DNA of 64,000 nucleotides, from NCBI RefSeq assembly GCF_014202695.1, contig NZ_JACHHH010000013.1:1-64000 (forward strand), in the 5' to 3' direction. Each line of letters starts with the position of its first letter. The first letter of the stretch is position 1. Source of the DNA: Oribacterium sinus (lineage in GTDB: Bacteria > Bacillota > Clostridia > Lachnospirales > Lachnospiraceae). Position numbers and translations under genes: made by a program. The notes below the pieces were generated by a model. It worked only from the letters and a program-made list of their open reading frames with translations, was not told where the DNA came from and did no database searches. Below are positions 54,296-62,527 of this stretch, one piece after another.

Positions 54296-54940
54296 ATGAA
54301 GGAAGTTAGTGCTGATCAAGTAAAAAGAATGATGGAGAGAGTTGCTCAGAAAGTGGTGGAGTCAGAGCCGTACCTTACAGAGATTGACTTGAAAATAGGT
54401 GATGGAGACCATGGAACAGGTATGAAAAGAGGCTTTTTGGCTGTTCAGAAAATGTTGCTTGATTTGAAAGTTGATTCCTGTGAAGGGGTTTTTCGAGCAG
54501 TGGGTACTTGCCTTTTAGACACTATGGGCGGAGCTTCAGGCGTTTTATTTGGAACGGTTTTTATATCGGGAATTGTAAAAAGAGAGGAACGAAACAGTTT
54601 CAAATTAAGTGATTTTGCAGAGATTTTTTCTATTTCTTTAACTTCACTAAAAAAGAGAGGGAAAGCTAAAGTAGGAGATAAGACCATGGTGGATGCTTTG
54701 GAGCCGGCAGTTCTTGCTCTGGAAGAGGGCGCAAAGGAAGGATTGGATCTTATAGAGGGTTTTCAAAGAGCTGCTTTAGCTGCAGAAAAAGGGATGGAGT
54801 ACACGAAAACGATAAAAGCACGTTTTGGAAGAGCAAAGTATTTTGGAGATAAGGCCATCGGGCTGCAGGATGCAGGAGCTACTTCAGTGTACATTATTTT
54901 CCAAGCTATGTCGGATTTTTTAAAGGGGGAGAAAAATTGA
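54296..54940 (+). CDS. DhaL-like nucleotide-binding kinase subunit
   Basis: A 214-aa DAK2-domain protein with the metal/nucleotide residues intact: IGDGDHGTGMKRGF (Asp31, Asp36, Asp38, His39 region), DTMGGASGVLFG near 75-86, GDKTMVDALEPA near 127-138, ARFGRAKYFGDKAIGLQDAGATS near 175-197. It therefore should bind Mg-ADP/ATP like DhaL. With no DhaM or DhaM-like PTS protein nearby, phosphate may come from ATP directly or from a phosphotransferase elsewhere. It overlaps the PfkB gene by four bases. Confidence 0.9.
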   Translation: MKEVSADQVKRMMERVAQKVVESEPYLTEIDLKIGDGDHGTGMKRGFLAVQKMLLDLKVDSCEGVFRAVGTCLLDTMGGASGVLFGTVFISGIVKREERNSFKLSDFAEIFSISLTSLKKRGKAKVGDKTMVDALEPAVLALEEGAKEGLDLIEGFQRAALAAEKGMEYTKTIKARFGRAKYFGDKAIGLQDAGATSVYIIFQAMSDFLKGEKN

Positions 54941-55872
54941 TTCTTACAGTTAGTTTAAACCCTTGTATTGATAGAACAATAGAGATTGAGAAGTTCCTTT
55001 ATGGAGGAACAAATAAGGTTTTGAAAACAAGGGAAGATATTTCGGGAAAAGGAATTAATGTCAGTATAGCGTTACAAAATCTTGGTGTTAGCAATATAGC
55101 GACCGGTTTTTCTTTTTCGGAAGATGAGGCCAGATTGAGACGCTTTTTTGAACGTATTCATTGTCCTTATCACTTTCACACAGTTCAAGGAAGTCTTCGT
55201 GTAAATGTAAAGATTTTCGACACAGAAAAGCGTGTAATGAGTGAGTTTAATGATAAGGGACAAGAAGTTACTGAAGCCGATGTGTCTGCTTTCTTCTCTT
55301 TGATGGAAAAAGAGTGGGAAGGGACGGATATCTTAGTTGTGGATGGCTCCGTACCACCAGGGGTTCCAAGGAGTATTTATAAGGAATTAATACTTTTAGC
55401 AAAGGAAAAAGGGATAAAAACAGTCTTAGATGCTACTGGAGATTTACTAGCTTTGGCATTAGAGGCACAGCCGTATTTTGTGAAACCGAATCGGGAAGAG
55501 TTGGAAGCTTTTTATGGAAAGGCATTTAAAGATACCAAAGAAATGATTAGCTTTGGCAAGAGCTTACTACAGAAAGGCATACATTATCTTTGTATTTCAT
55601 TGGGAGAGGAGGGAGCTTTATTTCTCACAGCAGAAAAGTGCTATCAGGCAAAACCGGTAAAGATTCTTGTACAGGGAGTGCAGGGGGCCGGGGATTCCAT
55701 GGTGGCAGGAGCTTGTTTGGCGATGAAGAAAGGCCTTTCGGATGAAGATATTTTTAGATATGCGGTAGCTTGTGCAACAGGATCTTTACTACATCCGGGT
55801 ACTCAGTTGTGCGAAAAAGAAGATTTGGAAGCAATGTTACAAAAGGTTGAAATTATCAATTTAGAAGAATAG
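54937..55872 (+). CDS. PfkB-family ketose-1-phosphate kinase (FruK/LacC-like)
   Basis: A 311-aa ribokinase-fold kinase. MILTVSLNPCIDRTIEI at the start, GGTNKV, GKGINVSIALQNLG at 37-50, DGSVPPGVPRSIYKEL near 136-151, VKPNREEL near 182-189 and the anion-hole motif QGAGDSMVAGA (Asp253 base) place it with FruK/LacC-type kinases that make ketose 1,6-bisphosphates. The TTG start overlaps the DhaL stop, with a GGGGGAG ribosome site. Next to a class II aldolase, it would convert a ketose 1-phosphate (or 6-phosphate) to the bisphosphate. Confidence 0.92.
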   Translation: MILTVSLNPCIDRTIEIEKFLYGGTNKVLKTREDISGKGINVSIALQNLGVSNIATGFSFSEDEARLRRFFERIHCPYHFHTVQGSLRVNVKIFDTEKRVMSEFNDKGQEVTEADVSAFFSLMEKEWEGTDILVVDGSVPPGVPRSIYKELILLAKEKGIKTVLDATGDLLALALEAQPYFVKPNREELEAFYGKAFKDTKEMISFGKSLLQKGIHYLCISLGEEGALFLTAEKCYQAKPVKILVQGVQGAGDSMVAGACLAMKKGLSDEDIFRYAVACATGSLLHPGTQLCEKEDLEAMLQKVEIINLEE

Positions 55873-55885
55873 AAAGGGGAAAAAT

Positions 55886-56740
55886 ATGGCTTTGGTAAGT
55901 TCTAAGGAAATTTTGATGAAAGCGCAGCAAGAGGGCTATGCAGTCGGTGCTTTTAATGCGGAGAACATGGAGATGGTTCAGGCAATTGTAGCAGCGGCAG
56001 AGGAATTATCTTCTCCGGTAATTATTCAGACAACTCCGGGAAGCTTGCAATATGCAGATACAGATATGTTTTTTGGAATGGTAAACGCAGAAGCAAAAAA
56101 GGCGAAAGTGCCGGTGGCTTTACATCTGGATCATGGAAACAGTGCAGAGCTTTGTGCGAAAGCGATTCTATCCGGTTACACCTCTATCATGATTGATGGC
56201 TCTAAGCTGGCTTTTTCTGAAAATGTAGCTCTTACGAAGAAAGTGGTTGAGTTTGCACATGCTATGGGAGTGCCGGTTGAGGGAGAACTAGGAACGGTAG
56301 GAGGAAAAGAAGACACACATGAAGTAAAAGACAGTGAAAAGTCCTATACCGATCCTGAAGAAGCAAAGGAATTTGCAGAGCAAACAGGTGTGGATTTCCT
56401 TGCAGTTGGTATTGGAAATGCTCATGGATTTTATAAAGGAGTACCAAAGTTACGATTTGATATTTTGGAAAAAACCAAAAGTCTGGTAAGTATTCCTATT
56501 GTTCTACATGGTGCGTCAGGAATTCCTGATGAAGATGTAAAGAAATCAACAGGCCTTGGTATTTGCAAAGTGAACTTTGCAACCGAATTAAGAGATGCCT
56601 TTACCAAGGGGGTAAAAGAGTACCTTGAGAAGAATCCGGAAGTATTTGATCCAAAGAAATATAATGGAGCAGGTAGAGAAAAAGTTAAGGAACTTATTAA
56701 GCATAAGATGCATGTATTGAATAGTGTCCATAAGGCATAA
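55886..56740 (+). CDS. Class II ketose-bisphosphate aldolase, GatY/KbaY type
   Basis: A 284-aa zinc aldolase that splits fructose- or tagatose-1,6-bisphosphate to DHAP and glyceraldehyde 3-phosphate. Asp82 and His83 in HLDHGN, His180 in GIGNAHGFYK and His208 in VLHGASG match, residue for residue, the catalytic Asp and zinc ligands I recall for E. coli KbaY/GatY, whose length is also about 284-286. VEGELGTVGG is the flexible loop. This favours a tagatose- or related ketohexose-bisphosphate over glycolytic FBP. It follows the PfkB gene by 13 bases. Confidence 0.92.
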   Translation: MALVSSKEILMKAQQEGYAVGAFNAENMEMVQAIVAAAEELSSPVIIQTTPGSLQYADTDMFFGMVNAEAKKAKVPVALHLDHGNSAELCAKAILSGYTSIMIDGSKLAFSENVALTKKVVEFAHAMGVPVEGELGTVGGKEDTHEVKDSEKSYTDPEEAKEFAEQTGVDFLAVGIGNAHGFYKGVPKLRFDILEKTKSLVSIPIVLHGASGIPDEDVKKSTGLGICKVNFATELRDAFTKGVKEYLEKNPEVFDPKKYNGAGREKVKELIKHKMHVLNSVHKA

Positions 56741-56887
56741 AAACTTAGATAAGAATTTGGAATACGTGAAACAATGTTTTATTTTTCTCAATAATGGACA
56801 AATTTTAACTCGAATCAAAACGGGTAAGCAATCACGCAGACCTCGTTCTGAATATTTACTTACTTATCTTTAAAGGAGGAAAAAGTG

Positions 56888-57889
56888 ATGAAAAAAGGTA
56901 TTTCATTGGTACTCGCAGCTTTAATGGCTGTATCTCTTGTGGCTTGTGGAGGTGGCAGTGCTGCAAAGAGCACAACTGCTGCAGCATCAGAGCAAACAGA
57001 AAAACAGACAGAGAAAGCCGGAGAGACGGAGGCTAAGAAGGAAGAGACTAAAGGAGAAGCAAAGACCATCGGTGTAAGCTTACTGAACAGTACCCACGTG
57101 TTCTATAATAGTATCCAGACTGCTATGGAAGAGCAAGCAAAGGAATATGGATGGACTTTAGATGTACAAGATGCTGCAGGAGATGCAAATAAGCAGCTTG
57201 GTCAGGTACAGGATTTTATTACCAAGAAAGTAGATGCTATTGTTATTGCACCAACTAACTCTGCAGGATCCAAGTCTATGATTGAGCTTGCTGAAAAGGC
57301 TGGAATTCCGGTATTTACTATGGATATCGCTTCTGATGGAAAGCCGGTTACTCACGTTGCTACAGATAACAAGAAGGGTGGACAGCTTGCTGCTGAGTAT
57401 GTGGTAAATAATATCCTTACCGAAAAAAAGGGTAATGCAGCAGTAATTACTTATTCTGAAATCGAAAGCTGTGTAGATAGAGAGACCGGATTTACAGATT
57501 ATTTAAAGGAGAATGCTCCGGATATCAAAGTAGTTGATGTGCAGAACTATTCCGGTGACCAGCAGAAGGCTGCAGATGTAATGCAGAACATGCTTTTAAA
57601 GAATGATAATATCGATGTTGTTTTCTGTGTAGGAGATCCTGCAGCTATTGGTGCTCTTTCCTCTATCACAGCAGCCAATGCAGCAACCAAGATTATCGGT
57701 TATGACGGAAATCCAGAAGGTGTTGCAGAAATCAAGAAGGGTGGAAACTGGGTTGCAGATGTTGCACAGGACCCTGCAGGAATTGGTAAGACCACTCTTG
57801 AGGCTATTAAGAAGCATTTAGAGGGTGAGAAGGTAGATTCCGAGATTTTGATTGCGCCTTATATTATTGATGCAAAGAATGCAAAGTAA
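56888..57889 (+). CDS. Sugar ABC transporter substrate-binding lipoprotein, RbsB-like
   Basis: A 333-aa lipoprotein with a signal peptide and lipobox SLVAC (Cys20), then a Thr/Glu/Lys linker to about residue 55. The type I periplasmic-binding fold starts TIGVSLLNSTHVFYNSIQTAMEEQAKEYGW and shows VDAIVIAPTNSAG, HVATDNKKGGQLAAEYV and KIIGYDGNPEGVAEIKKG, like RbsB and other pentose/hexose binders. AAAGGAGG precedes the ATG. A 148-base gap separates it from the aldolase gene. The ligand cannot be read from sequence. Confidence 0.93.
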   Translation: MKKGISLVLAALMAVSLVACGGGSAAKSTTAAASEQTEKQTEKAGETEAKKEETKGEAKTIGVSLLNSTHVFYNSIQTAMEEQAKEYGWTLDVQDAAGDANKQLGQVQDFITKKVDAIVIAPTNSAGSKSMIELAEKAGIPVFTMDIASDGKPVTHVATDNKKGGQLAAEYVVNNILTEKKGNAAVITYSEIESCVDRETGFTDYLKENAPDIKVVDVQNYSGDQQKAADVMQNMLLKNDNIDVVFCVGDPAAIGALSSITAANAATKIIGYDGNPEGVAEIKKGGNWVADVAQDPAGIGKTTLEAIKKHLEGEKVDSEILIAPYIIDAKNAK

Positions 57890-57910
57890 TAAAAAGATAG
57901 GTTAAGAGGA

Positions 57911-57939
57911 AGGCGTCCCACTTTTTGGACGCCTTTTTC
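57911..57939 (+). terminator. Hairpin terminator between binding protein and ATPase genes
   Basis: AGGCGTCC/GGACGCCT with an eight-base loop followed by TTTTTCT. Partial read-through would leave the binding protein in excess over the membrane subunits. Confidence 0.85.
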
Positions 57940-57957
57940 TATAATATGGAGCATATT

Positions 57958-59475
57958 ATGATGGAAGAAAGAAAAGAGACTTTAGTAGAATTAAAGCATA
58001 TTCATAAGGAATTTCCCGGCGTGAAAGTCTTAGAGGATATTTCTGTTGCTTTTTATCCTGGGGAAGTACATGTTCTTTTGGGAGAAAATGGTGCAGGAAA
58101 ATCCACAATTATTAAAATCATTTCCGGTATTTATCAACCTGATAAAGGGGAAGTTTTGATAGAGGGACAGCCCGGGGCAAAAAATATTCGAGAAGCGCAG
58201 CAGAGAGGAATCAGCGTTATTCATCAAGAACTTAGCGTTATTGAGGATTTAAAAGTTTATGAAAATGTTTTTCTGGGAAGAGAAGAGAAAAAATCCGGAT
58301 TTTTAAACAAAGAAAAAATGATTGCGGAATGTAAAAGGATTTTGGATGAAATGGATGTGGCGATTGATCCACGCTCACCGGTATATAAGCTTAGTAATGG
58401 AGAAAAGCAAATGGTAGAGATTGCCAGAGCTGTTTCTCAGAATAGTAAGTTAGTAATTATGGATGAGCCTACCAGTTCGCTTTCTGACCACGAGGTACAG
58501 TCTCTTTTTCGAGTTATACGTCAATTAAAGAAAGATAATGTTGCAGTAATTTATATTTCTCATCGTCTAAAGGAAATTCTGGAGATGGGAGATATGCTTA
58601 CCGTACTTCGAGATGGTATGAAGATTGCTACAGTACCGGTTTCAACAGTAACTGAACAGAAGATGGTAGAAATGATGGTGGGAAGAGAAATTTCCCAATT
58701 TTATTACAAAGCCAAAGCTCCGGAAAATAAAGAATTGGTTTTGGAGGTGAAGAACCTATGCTCTAAAAATCATTTTAAAAATGTTTCATTTCAACTATAT
58801 AAAGGAGAAGTTCTTGGGGTAGCCGGACTTATCGGTGCAGGAAGAACTGAATTAATGAGGGCGATTTTTGGAGCTGATTCCTATGATAGTGGAGAGGTAT
58901 TTTTGTATGGAGAAAGTTTAAAGGGATTACAGCCTAAGGAAATTATTAAAAAAGGTATGGGATTAATTCCCGAAGATAGAAGAGGCCAGGGACTTTTACT
59001 GGAAAAGACAGTTCGGGAAAATACCAGTTTGGCATCTTTAAAAGAGAATAGTCATAGTGGTTTTATTGATTTTTCGTGGGAAAAGCGAGAAGCAATTTCC
59101 TACATAGACAAGTTACGGATTAAGACTCCTTCAGATTCAGCAATCATTAAAAATCTTTCAGGAGGAAATCAACAGAAGGTAGTAATAGCAAAGTGGCTTT
59201 TAGCAAAGTCTAAGATTCTTATTATGGATGAGCCTACCAGGGGAATAGACGTTAATGCTAAAGCGGAAATATATGAGCTTATGAAGAATTTTGTCGAGGA
59301 AGGTGGCAGCATTATCCTCGTTTCTTCAGAATTACCAGAGGTATTAGGATGTTCTAATCGCATTATGGTAATGCGAGAGGGATATGTAACCGGTTTTCTG
59401 GATAGTGCAGAAGCGACAGAAGAAAATGTCATGCTTTTTGCCAGCAAAGGAAATGAGGAGGTTGTTTATGAATAA
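57958..59475 (+). CDS. Sugar ABC transporter ATP-binding protein, RbsA-like
   Basis: A 505-aa double ATPase of the RbsA/MglA type. The N-terminal half has GENGAGKST, LSNGEKQMVEIAR and LVIMDEPTSSL; the C-terminal half has GLIGAGRTEL (degenerate Walker A, as usual), LSGGNQQKVVIAKWL and LIMDEPTRGIDV. I start at MMEERKETLV, with GGAG six bases upstream of the ATG. It overlaps the permease gene by eight bases. Confidence 0.94.
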   Translation: MMEERKETLVELKHIHKEFPGVKVLEDISVAFYPGEVHVLLGENGAGKSTIIKIISGIYQPDKGEVLIEGQPGAKNIREAQQRGISVIHQELSVIEDLKVYENVFLGREEKKSGFLNKEKMIAECKRILDEMDVAIDPRSPVYKLSNGEKQMVEIARAVSQNSKLVIMDEPTSSLSDHEVQSLFRVIRQLKKDNVAVIYISHRLKEILEMGDMLTVLRDGMKIATVPVSTVTEQKMVEMMVGREISQFYYKAKAPENKELVLEVKNLCSKNHFKNVSFQLYKGEVLGVAGLIGAGRTELMRAIFGADSYDSGEVFLYGESLKGLQPKEIIKKGMGLIPEDRRGQGLLLEKTVRENTSLASLKENSHSGFIDFSWEKREAISYIDKLRIKTPSDSAIIKNLSGGNQQKVVIAKWLLAKSKILIMDEPTRGIDVNAKAEIYELMKNFVEEGGSIILVSSELPEVLGCSNRIMVMREGYVTGFLDSAEATEENVMLFASKGNEEVVYE

Positions 59476-60427
59476 GAAAAATGGTGGTATATCAAAAGTC
59501 CTAAAAGGAGAAAATACCATGCTCCTTTTTGCGGTAGCGCTGTTTGCAGTGTGTCTTCTTTTTGTCCCTCGATTTGCGACAGGGGGAAATATCAAGAATA
59601 TCTTGATTCAGATTTCAATCAATGCACTTATTGCCTGTGGCATGACCTTTACTATACTTTCAGATGGTATTGACCTTTCTGTTGGTTCGGTAGCGGCTAT
59701 AGCAGGGGTAGCAGGAGCGTCTTTAATCAAAACTATGCCAAATGCATCTGTTCCGATGTCCATTCTGATTATATTACTAACTTCCTTAGTAATAGGTACT
59801 GTGTGTGGTGCTCTTAATGGATTTTGTATTGCAAAGTTGAATGTTCCTCCCTTTATTGCAACTATGGCGATGATGAATGTAGCAAGAGGTTTAGCCTATG
59901 TTTTTACAGATGCAAAGCCGGTTTTTGGCTTGCCGGAAAGTTTTGGGTTTATCGGTTTAAGAGAACTTGGTATTATTCCTGTATCAGTTATTTTAATGGG
60001 TTTTATTATTTTTCTTAGTTATATTATTTTAACAAAGACTTGCTATGGAAGATATATTTATGCTGTAGGTAGTAATAAAGAGGTAGCTAAGCTGACAGGA
60101 ATTAATGTAGATCAAGTCCGTTTTTCGGTCTATGTGATTTCCGGAATTCTTTCAGCATTAGCAGGGCTGGTGTTAGCCTCCAAGTTACAGAATGGACAGG
60201 CCACGGCAGCAGTAGGCTATGAGTTAAATGCCATTGCAGCAGTAGCAATGGGTGGTACTAGTATGTCCGGTGGACGAGGAGGAATTCCTCAGACAGTTAT
60301 TGGTCTTATCGTTATCGGAATTATTAATAATGCGTTAAGTTTACTTGGGGTTTCGGCATATTGGCAGACGGTGGCAATGGGCGTTATTATTCTGATTGCA
60401 GTAGTCATTGATCAGGCTAGAAAATAA
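59468..60427 (+). CDS. Sugar ABC transporter permease, RbsC-like
   Basis: A 319-aa membrane protein with about nine to ten helices. The motifs NALIACGMTFTILSDGIDLSVGSVAAIAGV, GAVSNKEVAKLTGI-type VGSNKEVAKLTGINVDQVR and AVAMGGTSMSGGRGGI are those of RbsC. AGGAGG lies upstream of the ATG inside the ATPase gene. A homodimer of this protein would form the channel, energised by the double ATPase, completing one importer with the lipoprotein. It ends the operon; no clear terminator hairpin is seen in the following 140 bases. Confidence 0.94.
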   Translation: MNKKNGGISKVLKGENTMLLFAVALFAVCLLFVPRFATGGNIKNILIQISINALIACGMTFTILSDGIDLSVGSVAAIAGVAGASLIKTMPNASVPMSILIILLTSLVIGTVCGALNGFCIAKLNVPPFIATMAMMNVARGLAYVFTDAKPVFGLPESFGFIGLRELGIIPVSVILMGFIIFLSYIILTKTCYGRYIYAVGSNKEVAKLTGINVDQVRFSVYVISGILSALAGLVLASKLQNGQATAAVGYELNAIAAVAMGGTSMSGGRGGIPQTVIGLIVIGIINNALSLLGVSAYWQTVAMGVIILIAVVIDQARK

Positions 60428-60596
60428 GAAAAAAATAGATTGCCTATATTGAAGAAGCTTGGGAAGCATTAAACTACCTCATTTACGGATGTTTAGTACT
60501 TCCCTTTTTCGTGTTGATTATTTACTATAGATTTAGAATATTTTCCAGGAAGGAGGACAATCCCATGGAAGGACAATCCATCATGCAAATATTTCA

Positions 60597-60603
60597 GGGG
60601 GGG
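60597..60603 (+). repeat. G7 homopolymer at codon 12-14 of the antiporter frame
   Basis: A run of seven G separates an ATG with a strong ribosome site (60565) from the antiporter frame. Loss of one G joins them into a continuous protein beginning MEGQSIMQIFQGGSSVSGV. Confidence 0.8.
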
Positions 60604-60610
60604 CTCCTCT

Positions 60611-61972
60611 GTGTCCGGAGTGATTATCCCCATAGCTTTAATGCTATTTTCCGGCTTTGCCTTAACAAGAGTCACCAAGCGCCTGAAGCTTCCCAATGTA
60701 ACCGCCTACATTTTGGCGGGAATCCTGATTGGACCCTATTGCTTGAATCTGGTGAATCCGGACATTATTGAAGGCACAAGTTTTATTGCGGATATTGCTC
60801 TAGCCTTTATTGCCTTTGGTACCGGAGAATTTTTTACCTTTTCTACGCTAAAGCAGAACGGGCTGAAGGTTTGTATCATTACCCTTTTTGAAGCGACTCT
60901 GGCTTCCCTCTTTGTTTTTGTGCTTTGTCTTTTTATTTTGAAATTGAATTTAAGTCTGTCCTTGGTTTTGGGAGCATTGGCAGCAACCACCGCCTCCGCT
61001 TCCACGATTATGACCATCCGGCAGTTTAATGCCAAGGGGGACTTTGTGAATACCCTTTTGCAGGTGGTGGCATTGGACAATGTCTTTGGCCTTGTGGCGT
61101 ACAGCATGGCGATTTCCGTGGCGGTGGCGCTGCAATCCGGCTCCTTTAAGCTGAGCAGTATTCTTATGCCTATTGCTTTAAATCTGGCGGTACTTCTTCT
61201 GGGAGGACTTTTTGGGCTTTTTTTAAAACTTTTAATGCCGAAGCAGCGTTCTACGGACAACCGTTTGATTATTACCATTGCGGTGCTTTTCAGCTTTTGC
61301 GGCATCTGCGCCCTTTTGGATGTTTCTCCTCTTTTGGGCTGTATGTCCATGGGTATGATTTACATCAATATTACGGAAGACGACAAGATTTTCAAGCAAT
61401 TAAATTACTTTAATCCTCCTATTTTACTTCTGTTTTTCGTGCGCTCCGGTATGAACTTTAAGCTGGATGTGCTCTTACATTCTGAGGGAATAGGGGAAAA
61501 TGTTCCTTTGCTCTTGGTGGGAATCAGTTATTTCTTGGTACGTATTTTGGGAAAATATCTGGGGGCTATTCTGGGCCCAACTTTGGTGGGAGAAAAGAAG
61601 GAAGTTCGGAAATATTTAGGATTGGCATTGGTGCCTCAGGCAGGAGTAGCCATCGGTCTTTCCGCCTTGGGGGCAAGAATCCTGGGAGGAGAGTTGGGAA
61701 GAGCCTTGGAAACGGTAATTCCTGCCTCCAGCATTCTCTACGAACTTATAGGACCGGGGTGTGCTAAACTGGGACTCTATCTTTCCCATTCCTATGCGGT
61801 AAGTCTGGAGGATTTAACGGAATCCGTCACACTAGAACCGGAGAAGAAGAAAAATGAGGTGGAGCTTTTGATTGAGCGAATCCAGGCTATTCAGAAGGAA
61901 CTTCCTTCTCATGCTAAGAGACTGGCGGAAGAGGAAGAAGCCTTTACCGAGGCGGCGGAGGAGCAGTATTAG
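60611..61972 (+). CDS. CPA2-family cation:proton antiporter, probably frameshifted at its 5' end
   Basis: A monovalent-cation/proton antiporter of the KefB/NapA type with about 12 helices: NVTAYILAGILIGPY, DIALAFIAFGTGEFF, GALAATTASASTIMTIRQ and LVPQAGVAIGLSALGARI. A charged cytoplasmic tail follows (EKKKNEVELLIERIQAIQKE). No TrkA-N domain is attached. The 453-aa frame opens at GTG without a normal ribosome site except the G tract. The better start, ATG at 60565 with AGGAGG eight bases upstream, is one base out of frame because of the G7 run. The gene is either phase-variable, mutated or mis-sequenced; otherwise it is intact. Confidence 0.85.
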   Translation: MSGVIIPIALMLFSGFALTRVTKRLKLPNVTAYILAGILIGPYCLNLVNPDIIEGTSFIADIALAFIAFGTGEFFTFSTLKQNGLKVCIITLFEATLASLFVFVLCLFILKLNLSLSLVLGALAATTASASTIMTIRQFNAKGDFVNTLLQVVALDNVFGLVAYSMAISVAVALQSGSFKLSSILMPIALNLAVLLLGGLFGLFLKLLMPKQRSTDNRLIITIAVLFSFCGICALLDVSPLLGCMSMGMIYINITEDDKIFKQLNYFNPPILLLFFVRSGMNFKLDVLLHSEGIGENVPLLLVGISYFLVRILGKYLGAILGPTLVGEKKEVRKYLGLALVPQAGVAIGLSALGARILGGELGRALETVIPASSILYELIGPGCAKLGLYLSHSYAVSLEDLTESVTLEPEKKKNEVELLIERIQAIQKELPSHAKRLAEEEEAFTEAAEEQY

Positions 61973-62039
61973 CTTGAAGCTTCTACTTAAGGGGTTATAT
62001 AAGATAAAAAATAGATAGTTCATTTACGTAGGAGGAAAC

Positions 62040-62495
62040 ATGGCGAAAGACTTAACTACTTGCCAAGTGGATAGACAAAATATATTGAATAATGAATTGG
62101 CTATTACGGAGTTACAAAAACAAACCGGAATACAAGGAGTTGTTTTTGAAGAACGTCTTAGGTTTACTAAGGCTATGGTGGCTACATATTTTGATGTTGA
62201 TGAAAGAACAATAGAAAGGTATGTAAGTGACAATATTGATGAAATTTCCTCGAACGGATATGAGATTGTCAAAGGAGCCAGGCTGAAAGCATTTATAAAA
62301 TGTATTGCTGAACAGGATGTTCCCGACATTAATGTCGGGAACATCAGTAGTCGAACTTCCCAGATTGCTTTATTTGATTTTAGAGCATTTTTAAATGTGG
62401 CAATGCTACTAGTTGAAAGTAAAAATGCAAAAGTACTTAGACAAATTATACTTGATATTTTCAATGCAATTTCGATTGTAGATGAGTTTTATTAG
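62040..62495 (+). CDS. Putative DNA-binding protein (RhuM/Fic-associated type), possibly shortened
   Basis: A 151-aa protein: VVFEERLRFTKAMVATYFDVDERTIERYVSDNIDEISSNGYEIVKGARLKAFIK is a helix-turn-helix-like core that I recall at the start of RhuM-like or Fic-linked proteins of mobile regions. IALFDFRAFLNVAMLLVESKNAKVLRQIILDIFN follows. Homologues I remember are longer past this point, so the protein may be truncated by the stop at 62493-62495. AGGAGGAAAC precedes the ATG. A perfect 30-bp palindrome lies inside the gene. Nothing nearby suggests a partner toxin. Confidence 0.55.
   Translation: MAKDLTTCQVDRQNILNNELAITELQKQTGIQGVVFEERLRFTKAMVATYFDVDERTIERYVSDNIDEISSNGYEIVKGARLKAFIKCIAEQDVPDINVGNISSRTSQIALFDFRAFLNVAMLLVESKNAKVLRQIILDIFNAISIVDEFY
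62316..62345. repeat. 30-bp perfect palindrome inside a coding region
   Basis: GATGTTCCCGACATT (62316-62330) is followed without a gap by its exact complement AATGTCGGGAACATC (62331-62345). It encodes DVPDINVGNI in the putative DNA-binding protein. Confidence 0.95.
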
Positions 62496-62527
62496 CATTG
62501 ATTACAGAAGAACAGGAGGAAAAAGCC

